Positions 48,955 to 57,588 are shown, counted from the stretch's first letter. The stretch: DNA of 64,000 bases from Verrucomicrobiaceae bacterium (GCA_027490195.1 JAIXYN010000085.1:248001-312000); one strand, 5' to 3'. The notes: generated from the letters alone by a model not told the origin. Numbers and translations are program-made.

Positions 48955-50126
48955 GCCACAGCCCTCCAAAGGCGTGGAGCTTTAGCCACCACACGGGACT
49001 GTGCTTCCGTATCAAGGTGCACATAGCGGCGGTGCGCTTCATCGGTGGAATGCCCGCTCATGGCCTTCGTGACGGCCTCCGGCGCGTCGGAGTTCGCCAG
49101 CCGGGAAATCATCGTGTGCCGTAACGAATGGAAGCTCAGAGCGCTGAAACGGCGGCCCTTGCCCTTCCGCGCCTCGCCTTGCTCACGGTCAATGCCTGCC
49201 TTGTCCAACAGGCGGGCGAACGCATTCGACAACCCGCCTGCGCTGCCCGTTGTCTTCCCATAAAGCGACGGGAAAAGCGGTGCGTCCTTCTTCATCGGAA
49301 TGGGCAGGCTCTTGAAGTAATCGCGAAGATCGGAGGCCATGACGACCACGGTTTCCCGCTCGCTGGCTCGCTGCTTTCGGTGCGCTGTCTTAGCCTCACG
49401 AAAGCGAAGCAGTTTCCCACCTTCAATGTTCAGGCGTGAGAGGTTCGCGGCATCATTCAAACGAATCCCCGTGTGATAGGCGAACAAGATCATGCCCTGC
49501 CATTCCGTGTCCGCCACCGCGAGCAAGGCACTCACCTGCGCATCCGTGAACGGGCGTCGTTCCTCGCTCATGGCGCTGGCCATGGGCCTCACAGCCTGAA
49601 CGGGATTAGAGAGAATGACCGCCTTACGGCGTGCATCCTCGAACACACCATTGAGCACCTTGAGAGCAAAGCCTGCGGTGCCTGCGGTCTTGCCTGCCTT
49701 CATTTCTGCATCACGGAACGATTCAATCTCTTGCGCTGAGACGCTGGCAATGCGGGCGTTTGAGCGTGGCTCGCCAAGATGGGCAAGGAAGCCATCGAAG
49801 ATCGGTTGATAGCGCTTCAGCGTCCCTGACTTCGTGCCGCGTGCCTCCAGGCTGGCAACGTAGTCGGTGAAGTGTTCACGGGTGGAACGGGTGTCCAACC
49901 CTTCCCCGTGCGTGCGCTCCATGAGTTCATTGAGCATCTTCACAGCAGCGGCGCGGGTCAGTTCTGCCCCCCTGGCCTTTTTCGCGGCTTCCTCGAAAGC
50001 CTCCGCAGCCTTCATTGCCAGCTTTCGGTCTTCCAGCTTCGTGGACCGCTTTACCTGCTTCCCCGTCTCATCGGTGAAGCAGGCCGTCCAATAGGGTGAG
50101 TTCGGGTGTTTCCAGAGCGAGGCCAT
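48951..50126 (-). CDS. int: Tyrosine recombinase (phage-type integrase)
   Basis: 391 residues from the ATG at 50126 (MASLWKHPNSPYW); a longer frame to 50294 would read through the arm repeats and att fragment, so I reject that start. The N-terminal arm-binding and core-binding parts (about 1-190) include AFEEAAKKARGAELTRAAAV and TLKRYQPIFDGFLAHLG. The catalytic domain holds Arg in HTGIRLNDA (about 235), H333-x-x-R336 (HSLRHTMIS), H359 in GHSTDEAH and the nucleophile Tyr368 (RRYVHLD). All key residues are present, so it should be active. It would recombine the 36-bp att repeats in tRNA-Arg. Its start is 111 nt from the right att repeat. Confidence 0.95.
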   Translation of the reverse strand: MASLWKHPNSPYWTACFTDETGKQVKRSTKLEDRKLAMKAAEAFEEAAKKARGAELTRAAAVKMLNELMERTHGEGLDTRSTREHFTDYVASLEARGTKSGTLKRYQPIFDGFLAHLGEPRSNARIASVSAQEIESFRDAEMKAGKTAGTAGFALKVLNGVFEDARRKAVILSNPVQAVRPMASAMSEERRPFTDAQVSALLAVADTEWQGMILFAYHTGIRLNDAANLSRLNIEGGKLLRFREAKTAHRKQRASERETVVVMASDLRDYFKSLPIPMKKDAPLFPSLYGKTTGSAGGLSNAFARLLDKAGIDREQGEARKGKGRRFSALSFHSLRHTMISRLANSDAPEAVTKAMSGHSTDEAHRRYVHLDTEAQSRVVAKAPRLWRAVA

Positions 50127-50143
50127 AATGTGCTGCTGAAAAC

Positions 50144-50173
50144 GGTAAGAATAAAAGTAAGAATGTCCACACC
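50144..50173 (+). repeat. Candidate integrase arm-binding repeats, right end
   Basis: GTAAGAAT twice with AAAA-type spacer followed by GTCCACACC, the same arrangement and orientation as at 31979-32010. It lies between the integrase start and the right att repeat, where arm-type sites are expected. Confidence 0.5.
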
Positions 50174-50236
50174 TGTTTTTCGGTGTCCCATTTTGTCTTT
50201 TCCCCAGTGAAATTAAAATCCGAAAGGGGGAGGATA

Positions 50237-50272
50237 GAAACCCTCGTTCTATCCATTGAACTACGGGGACAA
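50237..50272. repeat. Right attachment site (tRNA-Arg 5' fragment)
   Basis: 36 bp identical to 31899-31934. Only the 5' half of tRNA-Arg is present (acceptor 5' strand, D arm and part of the anticodon arm). The 3' half is missing, so it cannot make a tRNA. In chromosomal orientation the DNA beyond 50272 would have been the original upstream region of the tRNA. Confidence 0.9.
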
Positions 50273-50471
50273 CGAACGCCCGGCACTTTTCCACCGGTTC
50301 CCGCCATCATTCAACTCCCGAATGCAAGTTGCAACCCCCTGCCTCACCCACTTTTCTCCCTCCCCACCCCGACCACTCTTGGGACCACCGTTTCCCACGG
50401 CCACCCCCACTCCCTGAAACATCCCCTCCCCTCCCACGTTTCCCCCTCACTTATATAGAGAACACCAGCCC

Positions 50472-51917
50472 ATGAGCACCCGCCCCCTCTCCCGCCGTCA
50501 CTTCCTCACCACCACCGCCGGCCTCGCCGCCAGCACCTTCACCAGCCCCAATCTCCTCCTCCGCGGCCAAAACGCCTCCGCCAAGCGCCTCAACCTCGTC
50601 CAGATCGGTGCCAACGGCAAAGGCCTCGCCGACACCGGCATGGTCACCCTCAATCATAACATCATCGCCATGGTCGATGTCGACTCCAAGCGCCTCGAAG
50701 AAGCCGCCAAAAAGCGCGAAAAGCACCACCTCGACTCCTCCCAGCCCGCTCCCCCCGCCCCCAAGCTCTACCAGGACTTCCGCAAGATGTTCGACGAAAT
50801 GTCGAACCAGATCGACGGCGTCATCGTCTCCACCCCAGATCACACCCACTACCTCGCCGCCATGCACGCCATCAAGCACGGCAAGCACGTCTGCGTCCAG
50901 AAACCCCTCTGCAACTACATCTCCGAAGTCCGCGATCTCCACCGCGCTGCCAAAGACGCCAAAATCGTCACCCAGATGGGCAATCAGGGCCGCACCATGG
51001 ACGGCCAGCGCATGGCCAAAGAATGGATCGAGCAGGGTGCCATTGGCACCCTCAAAGAAATCCGCCTCTGGACCAATCGCCCCATCTGGCCCCAGGGCCC
51101 TATTAAGAAGAAGCTCGTCGAATGCCCCGCCAATCTCGACTGGGACCTCTGGCTCTCCTGCGAGCCCTCCGAGCCCTACTTCGAGTTCGACCTCGACCCA
51201 GTCACCGCCAAAAAGAAACAGCGCTCCCCCGGCCCCGCCCCCTTCAACTGGCGCGGCTGGTGGCAGTTCGGCTCCGGCGCCCTCGGCGACATGGGTTGCC
51301 ACATCATGGACTCCACCTTCTCCATCCTCGGCCAGCTCATCCCCGAAAAGATCGAAGCCGAATCCGGCCCCATCACCGCTCTCAATGCCCCCATGTGGTC
51401 CAAGCTCATCTACCACATGCCCGCCGGCAAACACCCCGCTATGACCGTCTCCTGGCACGACGGCGAAAAAGACGGCACCCCCAATAAGCCCGAGCGCCAC
51501 CCCGACATCCCCGAAGAAACCTACAAAAAAGCCACCTCAGGCATGATGTTCATCGGCACCGACGGCGTCATCTTCGAAGGCGACGCCTACTGCAAGAGCC
51601 CCATCATCTATCCTTTGGACAAGTACACCCAGGTCCGCCAAGACATGAAGTCCGGCAAGATCAAGCAGACCGAAACCCGCTCCGTCATGCCAGACAATCC
51701 CCAGGGCGAGTGGGCTCACCACATCGTCCATGGCGGCCTCCCCTCCTCAAACTTCGACTACTCCGCCCCCCTCACCGAATTCGTCCTCCTTGGCAATCTC
51801 GCCATCCGCGCCCAGCAGACCGTCCAGTGGGACAAATCCGCCATGAAAGTCACCAACGTCGAAGCCCCCAACCAATTCATCACCCGCCCCTCCTACCGCG
51901 ACGGCTGGAAAGCCTGA
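50472..51917 (+). CDS. Gfo/Idh/MocA-family oxidoreductase with Tat signal
   Basis: 481 residues from the ATG at 50472. The N-terminus carries a twin-arginine motif (SRRHFL, residues 8-13) followed by a hydrophobic stretch (TTTAGLAAS), so it is exported folded through Tat. The Rossmann NAD(P)-binding segment is LVQIGANGKG (about 42-51), followed by acidic VDVDS. The usual EKP sits as QKPLCN (about 142-147). GALGDMGCHIMD (about 275) is typical of the C-terminal substrate domain. These enzymes oxidise sugars or cyclitols; exported members are abundant in Planctomycetes and Verrucomicrobia. The substrate cannot be told. First chromosomal gene beyond the island. Confidence 0.92.
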   Translation: MSTRPLSRRHFLTTTAGLAASTFTSPNLLLRGQNASAKRLNLVQIGANGKGLADTGMVTLNHNIIAMVDVDSKRLEEAAKKREKHHLDSSQPAPPAPKLYQDFRKMFDEMSNQIDGVIVSTPDHTHYLAAMHAIKHGKHVCVQKPLCNYISEVRDLHRAAKDAKIVTQMGNQGRTMDGQRMAKEWIEQGAIGTLKEIRLWTNRPIWPQGPIKKKLVECPANLDWDLWLSCEPSEPYFEFDLDPVTAKKKQRSPGPAPFNWRGWWQFGSGALGDMGCHIMDSTFSILGQLIPEKIEAESGPITALNAPMWSKLIYHMPAGKHPAMTVSWHDGEKDGTPNKPERHPDIPEETYKKATSGMMFIGTDGVIFEGDAYCKSPIIYPLDKYTQVRQDMKSGKIKQTETRSVMPDNPQGEWAHHIVHGGLPSSNFDYSAPLTEFVLLGNLAIRAQQTVQWDKSAMKVTNVEAPNQFITRPSYRDGWKA

Positions 51918-51926
51918 TCCAAAGGC

Positions 51927-51948
51927 ATCGGGGTCTCCTGACCCCGAT
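51927..51948. terminator. Hairpin after the oxidoreductase gene
   Basis: ATCGGGGTC pairs with GACCCCGAT over a 4-nt loop (TCCT), 10 nt after the stop codon. No T run follows. It may stabilise the mRNA 3' end or be a small intergenic repeat. Confidence 0.5.
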
Positions 51949-51990
51949 CCTATCCGGCAACTGGAATCCCACATCAACCTTCAAACAACA

Positions 51991-52019
51991 ACGGCAGCGC
52001 TCACCTGCTGCCGTTTTTT
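51991..52019 (+). terminator. Intrinsic terminator
   Basis: ACGGCAGC (51991-51998) pairs with GCTGCCGT (52007-52014) over an 8-nt loop and is followed by a T6 run to 52019. It ends the oxidoreductase transcript. Confidence 0.85.
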
Positions 52020-52085
52020 CATACCCTCAAACTCTCGAGAAACCCAGCGCCTCTTTGTGGTCACGCCCTTAGGCGGTCCGAAACC

Positions 52086-52343
52086 CTAGCACTCCGCCAT
52101 TCCCTCCTCGGGCACCACCTGCACGCACACATCACAGGTAGGCAGGCTTGTTCCCATGCCACCTCGGAACATCGCCATGCGCACTTCTGGAAATCGCTTT
52201 CTGAAAATGCCATCTCTGCTCCAGCCAACTCCAACGAGAGCTGCGAAGTAGAGCCCCTCTCGATATACCATGCACGGCACCCTGCAGTTCCTTGCCAAGG
52301 CCCCTCCGTTCACCCATTTCGTCCCTGCGCACATCAGCCACAT
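52086..52343 (-). CDS. Possible small hypothetical protein
   Basis: 85 residues on the minus strand, 30 nt after the STAND gene stop. The C-terminal half (DGIFRKRFPEVRMAMFRGGM, then CDVCVQVVPEEG) looks protein-like and has a CxxC motif. Another minus frame overlaps it and no family is recognised, so it may be a real small partner, a decayed remnant or chance. Confidence 0.3.
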   Translation of the reverse strand: MWLMCAGTKWVNGGALARNCRVPCMVYREGLYFAALVGVGWSRDGIFRKRFPEVRMAMFRGGMGTSLPTCDVCVQVVPEEGMAEC

Positions 52344-52373
52344 CCGGGGCAGTTCACAACACCATCCACTTCG

Positions 52374-55300
52374 TCATTTCCGGCCTCTTAGAATCTGCTT
52401 AAGCCTCCTGTCTCCCACTTTTGCATCTTGCGGAAGAAACCGCGCCGCGATCTCCGCAGCAGCCGCATGTTGCTCATCCGCCTCCTGATCACGACCAAGA
52501 GCACGAAGCAACTCAGCGTGATTATAAAGATCCACGGCGATCTCAGGATGCGATGCCCCGTGCGTTGTCCGGTCCGCAATCACGGCGGCGCGGTAGAACC
52601 AGTCCGCCCGCCGCAATCGGCCTTCCTGCCAATAGATGTGGGCAAAATTGTTCAGCCGTGTGCCCAGACGCGCATTCCTCCTGCCGAAAGCCTTGCGATC
52701 GATCTCCATGGCACGTGCGAGTGCCTGACGTGCTTCTGGCAGATGCCCCATGAGCTGCAGGTTGCGTGAAATATTGTTCAAGGTAGATGCCAGATCCGCA
52801 TGCTCGCTACCCAGCTTTCCCTTCTGAATATCGAGTGCACGGAAGCAAAGAGCCAGTGCCTCATCCACCCGCTCCTGCTGCTGCCGCATCAAGGCCAGGT
52901 TGATGCACGCAGTGGCCACCCGGAGATGCACCGGACCATGCAGCGCCTCATCAATGAAGAGCGCCCGCTGAAACGCCTCCTCCGCTTCAGTATGTCGCCC
53001 CTGATCCACCAGCACTAAGCCAAGATTGCTCCAGCCATCCGCCACTTCACTGTGTTCGTCACCAAAGACGTTTTTATCATGGAGAAGAGATTCCCGAAGC
53101 AGGCGCTCCGCCTCCTCCAGGTCCCCACGCGCCCTCAGCAGCAGCGCCAGATTGTTCGAATCGCGCCCCACCGCAGGATGTTTGGCACCATACGTCGCAA
53201 GGTCAGCCGCAAGCGCCCGGCGTAGGCAGTCTTCCGCCTCAACAAAACGGCCGAGGTCCTGCATCAGCAGTCCCAGATTGCTCAGCAGCGTACATACCTC
53301 CGGATGCTGCCACCCGTGCTGGGCAGTCAGGATCTCAAGCGCCTCGCGATACACCGCCTCCGCCTCACCATACGCCCCCATTCGCCAAAACAGGACACCC
53401 TGGGTCGCGAGGCTCGCAGTACGCTGCAAGCTGCCTGCCCGCAGATTCGCATCCTCAATCCGGCGAACTTGGGTGATGAAACATAGCGCCTCCTCAAAGC
53501 GGTTCATTCCCACATAGAGTCCGGCTAGGTTGTTCAGCGCCGCGCATGCCTCGTCGCTCTCGACCATGCCCAGCTTCTCATACAGGGAGAGTGCATGCAG
53601 GTAATGCTTCTCGGATTGGGCCAGCTCGTCCAGCCGCTCTGCCACCACGCCGAGATTCCCCTCCAGCACCGCCACCTCAGCACTCCCTGTCCCTAGTGAT
53701 GAGGCATGCAAGGCCTTCCCACGCCGCAGGCATGATTGCGCCTCCGAGTACGCCGCCTTGCGCAACAGTAGAACGCCGAGCTGGCCCAAAAGCCGTCCCG
53801 TCGGCTGCGGCAGGCCCGCCTGCTCGCCCCACTCACTGATGGCGAGGATGTGCGGCCTCAGCGGCTCCCATACCGACCAGGCTTCGGGCTGATAAGGATT
53901 CCCAGTCGCAAATGCGTCCACCACGCCCAGCGAGTCCTCGAGCGCCTGCTGCCGCTCCTCCGGCTGCAGAAGACGTGAACGCGTCACTTCCTGCACCAGC
54001 CGGTGTATCTGTATATCGTCGTCCCCCCTCAGCTTTATCAGGGTGTAATCCACCAGTTCCTTCAGGGCCGGCATCAGCCTCACACGGACCGTTCCTAGCC
54101 TCCCCCGTACTATCTCGGCCGCCTTGTCCGTGCGGAACAGGCCTCGTGGAGCAGGCTCGGTAGAGAGCCAGCAGAGCATGCGAAGAATCGCGCACGCCTC
54201 CTCTCCCAGCTCAGAGACGCTCGTCTCCCAAGTCGTCGCCACGCTCCTGGGATAGCGCATCAGGTCCTCGTTGAACCACCCTCGCACCCCGGCATCCTCC
54301 CGCTGCCAGCGTTCACGATACTCGCGAAAGCTCAGCCCGTGCTTGTCCACATACGCCGCTGCCTGCTCCAGTGCCAGGGCCAGAAAGCCTACCTCACCTG
54401 CCAGCGCTTGCGACTCTTCCTCGTCATCTGGCAGCTTTTGGCGGGCCAAGCATTTCTCCAGCAGATATTGCACACACGCATCCTCTGGAAGCACATCCAA
54501 CGCGAGTGGATGAACACCTTCGCTCCAGTCCGCAATGCGGCTCGTCACAATCACATGCCCGTTCGCCAGCCTGGGCAGCAAGGCTCGCACCGCCTGTGCC
54601 GCCTCCAGCGTGTCAGCATTGTCTAAAATCAGCAACCAGCCGCTCTCCGTCTCCATCCAGTGTAGAACAGCGGCAAGCTGCCGCTGCTCATCGCTTTCGG
54701 TTGCACTCTGCTGGAGCGCCAGGGCCTCAGGCTTGGCCAGCTGGGCCAGGTTGGCCCACAAAATGGATGGCATCTCCGCAGACACAAATAGCACAGCCTG
54801 GTAGGTGTCATCGAACGCCACCGCATACTCAACCGCTAGACGTGTTTTGCCAATCCCTCCCAGGCCATACAGCGCCTGAGCCGGCACCAGAGCTGCGGCA
54901 CCGCCTGAGTTGATAAAGTGTTTCCGCAGCTCGGCCAGTTCATTTTCACGACCCAGGAAATGCGCCCCCAAAGTTGCATACGGAAGTACTCGCGGCTTGC
55001 GTGGCCGCAGTGGTCTCACTGTGGGATAGTCAATGGCACGCACCAGACGCTCCATCTCCTCCTTGTTCTCAAACGACCACCATAGCTGGTCCACGCGTCG
55101 CCCCATGACCTCCTCGCGGTGCCGCCGCTGAAGCTCTTGTTTCTCCTCCGCCTCCGGTTCCGCTCCCTCATTATCAAACACGCACCCCTCCATGGCCACC
55201 AGCACATGTCGCGGCTTGGAAAGCAGCTCCGCAAAGTCCCACTCCAACTGCGTGAAAGATCTCTGTCCACCCGCTGGCATCGGCCTACCCGGTTCCAGTC

Positions 55301-55511
55301 CATGCTGAAAGCCCACCAGAAACAGCACCGCATCGCTGATCTGCACCCTCTCCCACAGATGACGGCGTACAGCTTCATAAATCATCGTGGGAAACATCTC
55401 CTCATCGATCACCTCCACTCCCTTCTCCCGAATAATGGCCGCCGCCGCCTCCCGATAACTGCGCAAATCAGCCGTCGTTGAGCTTACAAAAACACGGTAA
55501 GGGCGGCTCAT
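52374..55511 (-). CDS. STAND protein: DUF4062, NB-ARC ATPase, TPR repeats
   Basis: 1045 residues from the ATG at 55511. Residues 5-100 are a DUF4062 domain (YRVFVSSTTADLRSYREAA, AVLFLVGFQHG). About 195-500 is an NB-ARC/STAND ATPase: LGRENELAEL, P-loop YGLGGIGKTRLAVEYA (about 215-230), Walker B WLLILDNAD (about 290) and the sensor-like VTSRIADW, followed by a winged-helix part. From about 560 on it is a TPR solenoid with units of about 42 residues (EAEAVYREALEIL, EAEDCLRRALAADL, EAERLLRESLL). The usual scheme is that TPRs sense a trigger, the ATPase oligomerises and the N-terminal effector acts. DUF4062 proteins are common in defence STANDs; the trigger and effector activity here are unknown. 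Single gene, about 2.1 kb from the island. Confidence 0.9.
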   Translation of the reverse strand: MSRPYRVFVSSTTADLRSYREAAAAIIREKGVEVIDEEMFPTMIYEAVRRHLWERVQISDAVLFLVGFQHGLEPGRPMPAGGQRSFTQLEWDFAELLSKPRHVLVAMEGCVFDNEGAEPEAEEKQELQRRHREEVMGRRVDQLWWSFENKEEMERLVRAIDYPTVRPLRPRKPRVLPYATLGAHFLGRENELAELRKHFINSGGAAALVPAQALYGLGGIGKTRLAVEYAVAFDDTYQAVLFVSAEMPSILWANLAQLAKPEALALQQSATESDEQRQLAAVLHWMETESGWLLILDNADTLEAAQAVRALLPRLANGHVIVTSRIADWSEGVHPLALDVLPEDACVQYLLEKCLARQKLPDDEEESQALAGEVGFLALALEQAAAYVDKHGLSFREYRERWQREDAGVRGWFNEDLMRYPRSVATTWETSVSELGEEACAILRMLCWLSTEPAPRGLFRTDKAAEIVRGRLGTVRVRLMPALKELVDYTLIKLRGDDDIQIHRLVQEVTRSRLLQPEERQQALEDSLGVVDAFATGNPYQPEAWSVWEPLRPHILAISEWGEQAGLPQPTGRLLGQLGVLLLRKAAYSEAQSCLRRGKALHASSLGTGSAEVAVLEGNLGVVAERLDELAQSEKHYLHALSLYEKLGMVESDEACAALNNLAGLYVGMNRFEEALCFITQVRRIEDANLRAGSLQRTASLATQGVLFWRMGAYGEAEAVYREALEILTAQHGWQHPEVCTLLSNLGLLMQDLGRFVEAEDCLRRALAADLATYGAKHPAVGRDSNNLALLLRARGDLEEAERLLRESLLHDKNVFGDEHSEVADGWSNLGLVLVDQGRHTEAEEAFQRALFIDEALHGPVHLRVATACINLALMRQQQERVDEALALCFRALDIQKGKLGSEHADLASTLNNISRNLQLMGHLPEARQALARAMEIDRKAFGRRNARLGTRLNNFAHIYWQEGRLRRADWFYRAAVIADRTTHGASHPEIAVDLYNHAELLRALGRDQEADEQHAAAAEIAARFLPQDAKVGDRRLKQILRGRK

Positions 55512-55934
55512 GCACAGATCTTGTGCTCATTGTCCTCATAGTGCAATGACCTTCCATTTTGAATATTCCTGAATAAAGCTGAATAGCCTCATATTGACGC
55601 AAATGGTTCGCCCTCCCTCTAATAAATAGAGCGTCACAACCGGCCCGGCAAAACGCAGCAGAGTCCACCGCAAGGCGGGATCGCACCTACTTTCTGAAAG
55701 TGGCAGTCAATCCGGTCTTAAGCTATCCGTCCTCGCCCCGTAAGCATGAGCTTTCTCAGACCTGCGCCTTGAAAGCACGAGAGAGAAGCTGGTCAGAAAA
55801 CTCCATTCAAGCACCTGCCCAAAAGGGCGCTTCACAAGACACCGCCTGCGATCTAATACACCGTCTGCAATCCGAAAGAGAATAGCAATCAACCAAAGTC
55901 GGTTCTAAGAACAGGTGCTTCAACGCAGCCCCGC
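55512..55934. other. Intergenic region between STAND and XRE genes
   Basis: 423 bases. The AT-rich part next to 55511 probably holds the STAND promoter. Short open frames on both strands (near 55700-55890) have no recognisable features and I do not call them. Confidence 0.5.
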
Positions 55935-56633
55935 TTACAAGCCCCGGGTGAGCCGCGACAACAATTGGTCACGCTTCTCATTTTCCTTGCCGACCTCGGC
56001 GGCAAATTCCTTCACCCTCCGGCGCAGATCTTCTGAGGGTTGTGTCAAGAGAGAGGATGCTTTGGAAGCTTTAAGCCTCTCAAAGTCTGCAAGGAATACG
56101 GCACTGAACAAAGACGCCCTCACGACATCTAGGTCAATAAGAGGCTGGCCACAGGAACTGCACAGATGAGTAGAGTTCTCATCGATGGGCGACCCACAAC
56201 TCTTGCACTTGGTGTTGAGAGGATGGCCCACCGGGCATTTCCCCCTCACGCTCTCAATTCGGTATTTGGTGGGCACAAAGAAAAGATTGGTATTGTCACA
56301 CCCGATGCTGACCGTGTGGCAATCTGGATTTTCGCAGCACCCGCATCTTGAAGGTGGATCAACAGAAGCCAGCTTCAGGTCCATCTGAAAATCCAGCTTC
56401 TTGGCAAGCGCGCGCAGCTTGGCAGCAGAGATACTTTGGTCACCGCTCTCAATCTTAGACAGAGTGCCTTGTGACAAAGATAGATGCAGGCTCTTGGCGA
56501 ATTCGCTCTGCCCACAATCCCCCCGCTTGGCTCGTACATCCAAACCAAATTTTTGTCGCGCTGCTAAAGAAATTGTAGACTGGGATGCCACAAATGCGGA
56601 ATTATTTGAAATATATTCCTCAATGCGACTCAC
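55935..56633 (-). CDS. XRE-family regulator with zinc-ribbon region
   Basis: 232 residues from a GTG at 56633; an in-frame TTG at 56678 would add 15 residues but overlaps the palindrome upstream, so the start is uncertain. Residues 42-80 are a Cro/C1-type HTH (SEFAKSLHLSLSQGTLSKIE, SISAAKLRALAKKL). Residues 97-112 hold a Cys cluster (CGCCENPDCHTVSIGC), and about 135-170 contain a second one (KCPVGHPLN, CKSCGSPI, LCSSCGQPL) that looks like a zinc ribbon. The C-terminus is charged and helical. It is divergent to an effector-type TIR gene with an 84-nt shared gap, so it probably represses that gene and itself. The Cys clusters could sense a signal, which is inference. Confidence 0.78.
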   Translation of the reverse strand: MSRIEEYISNNSAFVASQSTISLAARQKFGLDVRAKRGDCGQSEFAKSLHLSLSQGTLSKIESGDQSISAAKLRALAKKLDFQMDLKLASVDPPSRCGCCENPDCHTVSIGCDNTNLFFVPTKYRIESVRGKCPVGHPLNTKCKSCGSPIDENSTHLCSSCGQPLIDLDVVRASLFSAVFLADFERLKASKASSLLTQPSEDLRRRVKEFAAEVGKENEKRDQLLSRLTRGL

Positions 56634-56717
56634 CGCATTCTCATTTTCAAAAAATGGCAAAATTCCTAGTTGTAACAACTTAATAATTAGAACTTCTTAA
56701 CTATTATCCAAACATCT
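56634..56717. promoter_or_regulatory. Divergent promoter/operator of the XRE-TIR pair
   Basis: Very AT-rich 84-nt gap. It contains a perfect 13-bp palindrome AGTTGTAACAACT (56668-56680) and a 9-bp palindrome AGAACTTCT (56689-56697). Two palindromes between divergent genes, one encoding an XRE protein, are candidate operators. No experiment supports it. Confidence 0.5.
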
Positions 56718-57521
56718 ATGTCCGCTCCTAAATCCCGGATGGTTGGCAGCCTCTCTTCTATCGAGTCTACACGAGCGGCTCTCGCACGCTGGTTGCCTGC
56801 CGCCGTGGGACTTGCAGACATGTCCGAATTTCTGCTCCTCCTCCCTCACTTAGAGCTACGAGTGAATGGCTGCCCCAAAAAAAATGCGGCTCGTTTCTTG
56901 GACTTGCTCGCAAACCTGGATGCCCGCAGGCTGACCCAGCCATGGGACAAAACAGCCTGCCAGTTTGAGCTGCCCAATCCCATGTTTCTGGGGATCGAAC
57001 GCGTTATCACCCAGCCCCAACCAGACCAAAATTCATCCCGGGCTGTGCCGACGAAAAAGTATCACGTAGCCCTAAGCTTTGCCGGTGAGAAGCGGCCCTT
57101 CGTCAGACGTGTGGCGAGCGTGCTTCAGACTCGGCTGGGCAACGAGCGCGTGCTATATGATGACGAGTTTCAATCCCTCTTTGCCCGCGTCGATCTAAGT
57201 AAACATCTCCCCGCTTTGTACTCCGCAGAGTCAGAGCTCATCTGTGTGTTTCTATGCGACGATTACTTTGAGAAAGAATGGTGTCTTTTGGAGTGGACTC
57301 ACATCTGCCAGGTGCTCGCGACCAAGGACCAGCATCGGGTCATGCCCCTATATTTTGGTCAGTTGCCAGACCGGCCAGAGCTCAAAATTTTGTCAGGTAG
57401 TGGCCTGCTAAAAATAGGCACCTCAAAAACCAAAACTGCCAGCCAAGTGGCCTCCCATATCCTCAACCGCCTAGAAAACATTCTAACCTCAAACCCTCCC
57501 CCCATCCCCCTCGACTCCTGA
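56718..57521 (+). CDS. Effector-associated domain and TIR protein
   Basis: 267 residues from the ATG at 56718. The N-terminal part (about 12-95: ARWLPAAVGLADMSEFLLLL, VNGCPKKNAARFLDLLANLD) resembles the small helical effector-associated domains that link modules in conflict systems; this is a fold-level impression. A TIR domain fills about 112-255: YHVALSFAGEKRPFVRRVAS, VLYDDEFQSLFARVDLSKHL, ICVFLCDDYFEKEWCLLEW and VMPLYFGQL. The Glu in the CLLEW segment is the expected catalytic position. No signal peptide or membrane segment. Divergent to the XRE/zinc-ribbon regulator. A toxic NAD-consuming effector held down by that regulator is the best inference. Confidence 0.85.
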   Translation: MSAPKSRMVGSLSSIESTRAALARWLPAAVGLADMSEFLLLLPHLELRVNGCPKKNAARFLDLLANLDARRLTQPWDKTACQFELPNPMFLGIERVITQPQPDQNSSRAVPTKKYHVALSFAGEKRPFVRRVASVLQTRLGNERVLYDDEFQSLFARVDLSKHLPALYSAESELICVFLCDDYFEKEWCLLEWTHICQVLATKDQHRVMPLYFGQLPDRPELKILSGSGLLKIGTSKTKTASQVASHILNRLENILTSNPPPIPLDS

Positions 57522-57588
57522 CCTCAGCCCCCCCTTGGTCCTCAAGCTGGACGGCCTCGGCTGCGTGGTAGAAGCTGCTACGCGGCAG

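Larger units (their letters stand above)
31899..50272. mobile_element. Integrated genomic island in tRNA-Arg(CCT), 18.4 kb
   Basis: The element is bounded by identical 36-bp direct repeats (31899-31934 and 50237-50272) that match the tRNA-Arg 5' half. A tyrosine integrase begins 111 nt inside the right repeat and reads inward. Inside are an excisionase-like HTH gene, a replicase/primase gene and a multi-gene defence operon. No conjugation, capsid or packaging gene is visible, so it looks like an integrative replicating or mobilisable element, or a satellite, carrying defence cargo. Movement by a helper is inference. Confidence 0.88.

Noticed and set aside
50237..50272. Second tRNA-Arg gene at the right end
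   Set aside because: Only the 5' half is present; there is no T arm or 3' acceptor strand. It is an att repeat.
48951..50294. Longer integrase starting at 50294
   Set aside because: The extra N-terminus would be translated from the att fragment and the arm repeats and contains no domain; the ATG at 50126 starts the recognisable protein.
50451..51500. 349-residue minus-strand Gly-rich frame
   Set aside because: It is the antisense shadow of the Tat oxidoreductase, caused by strong GC codon bias.
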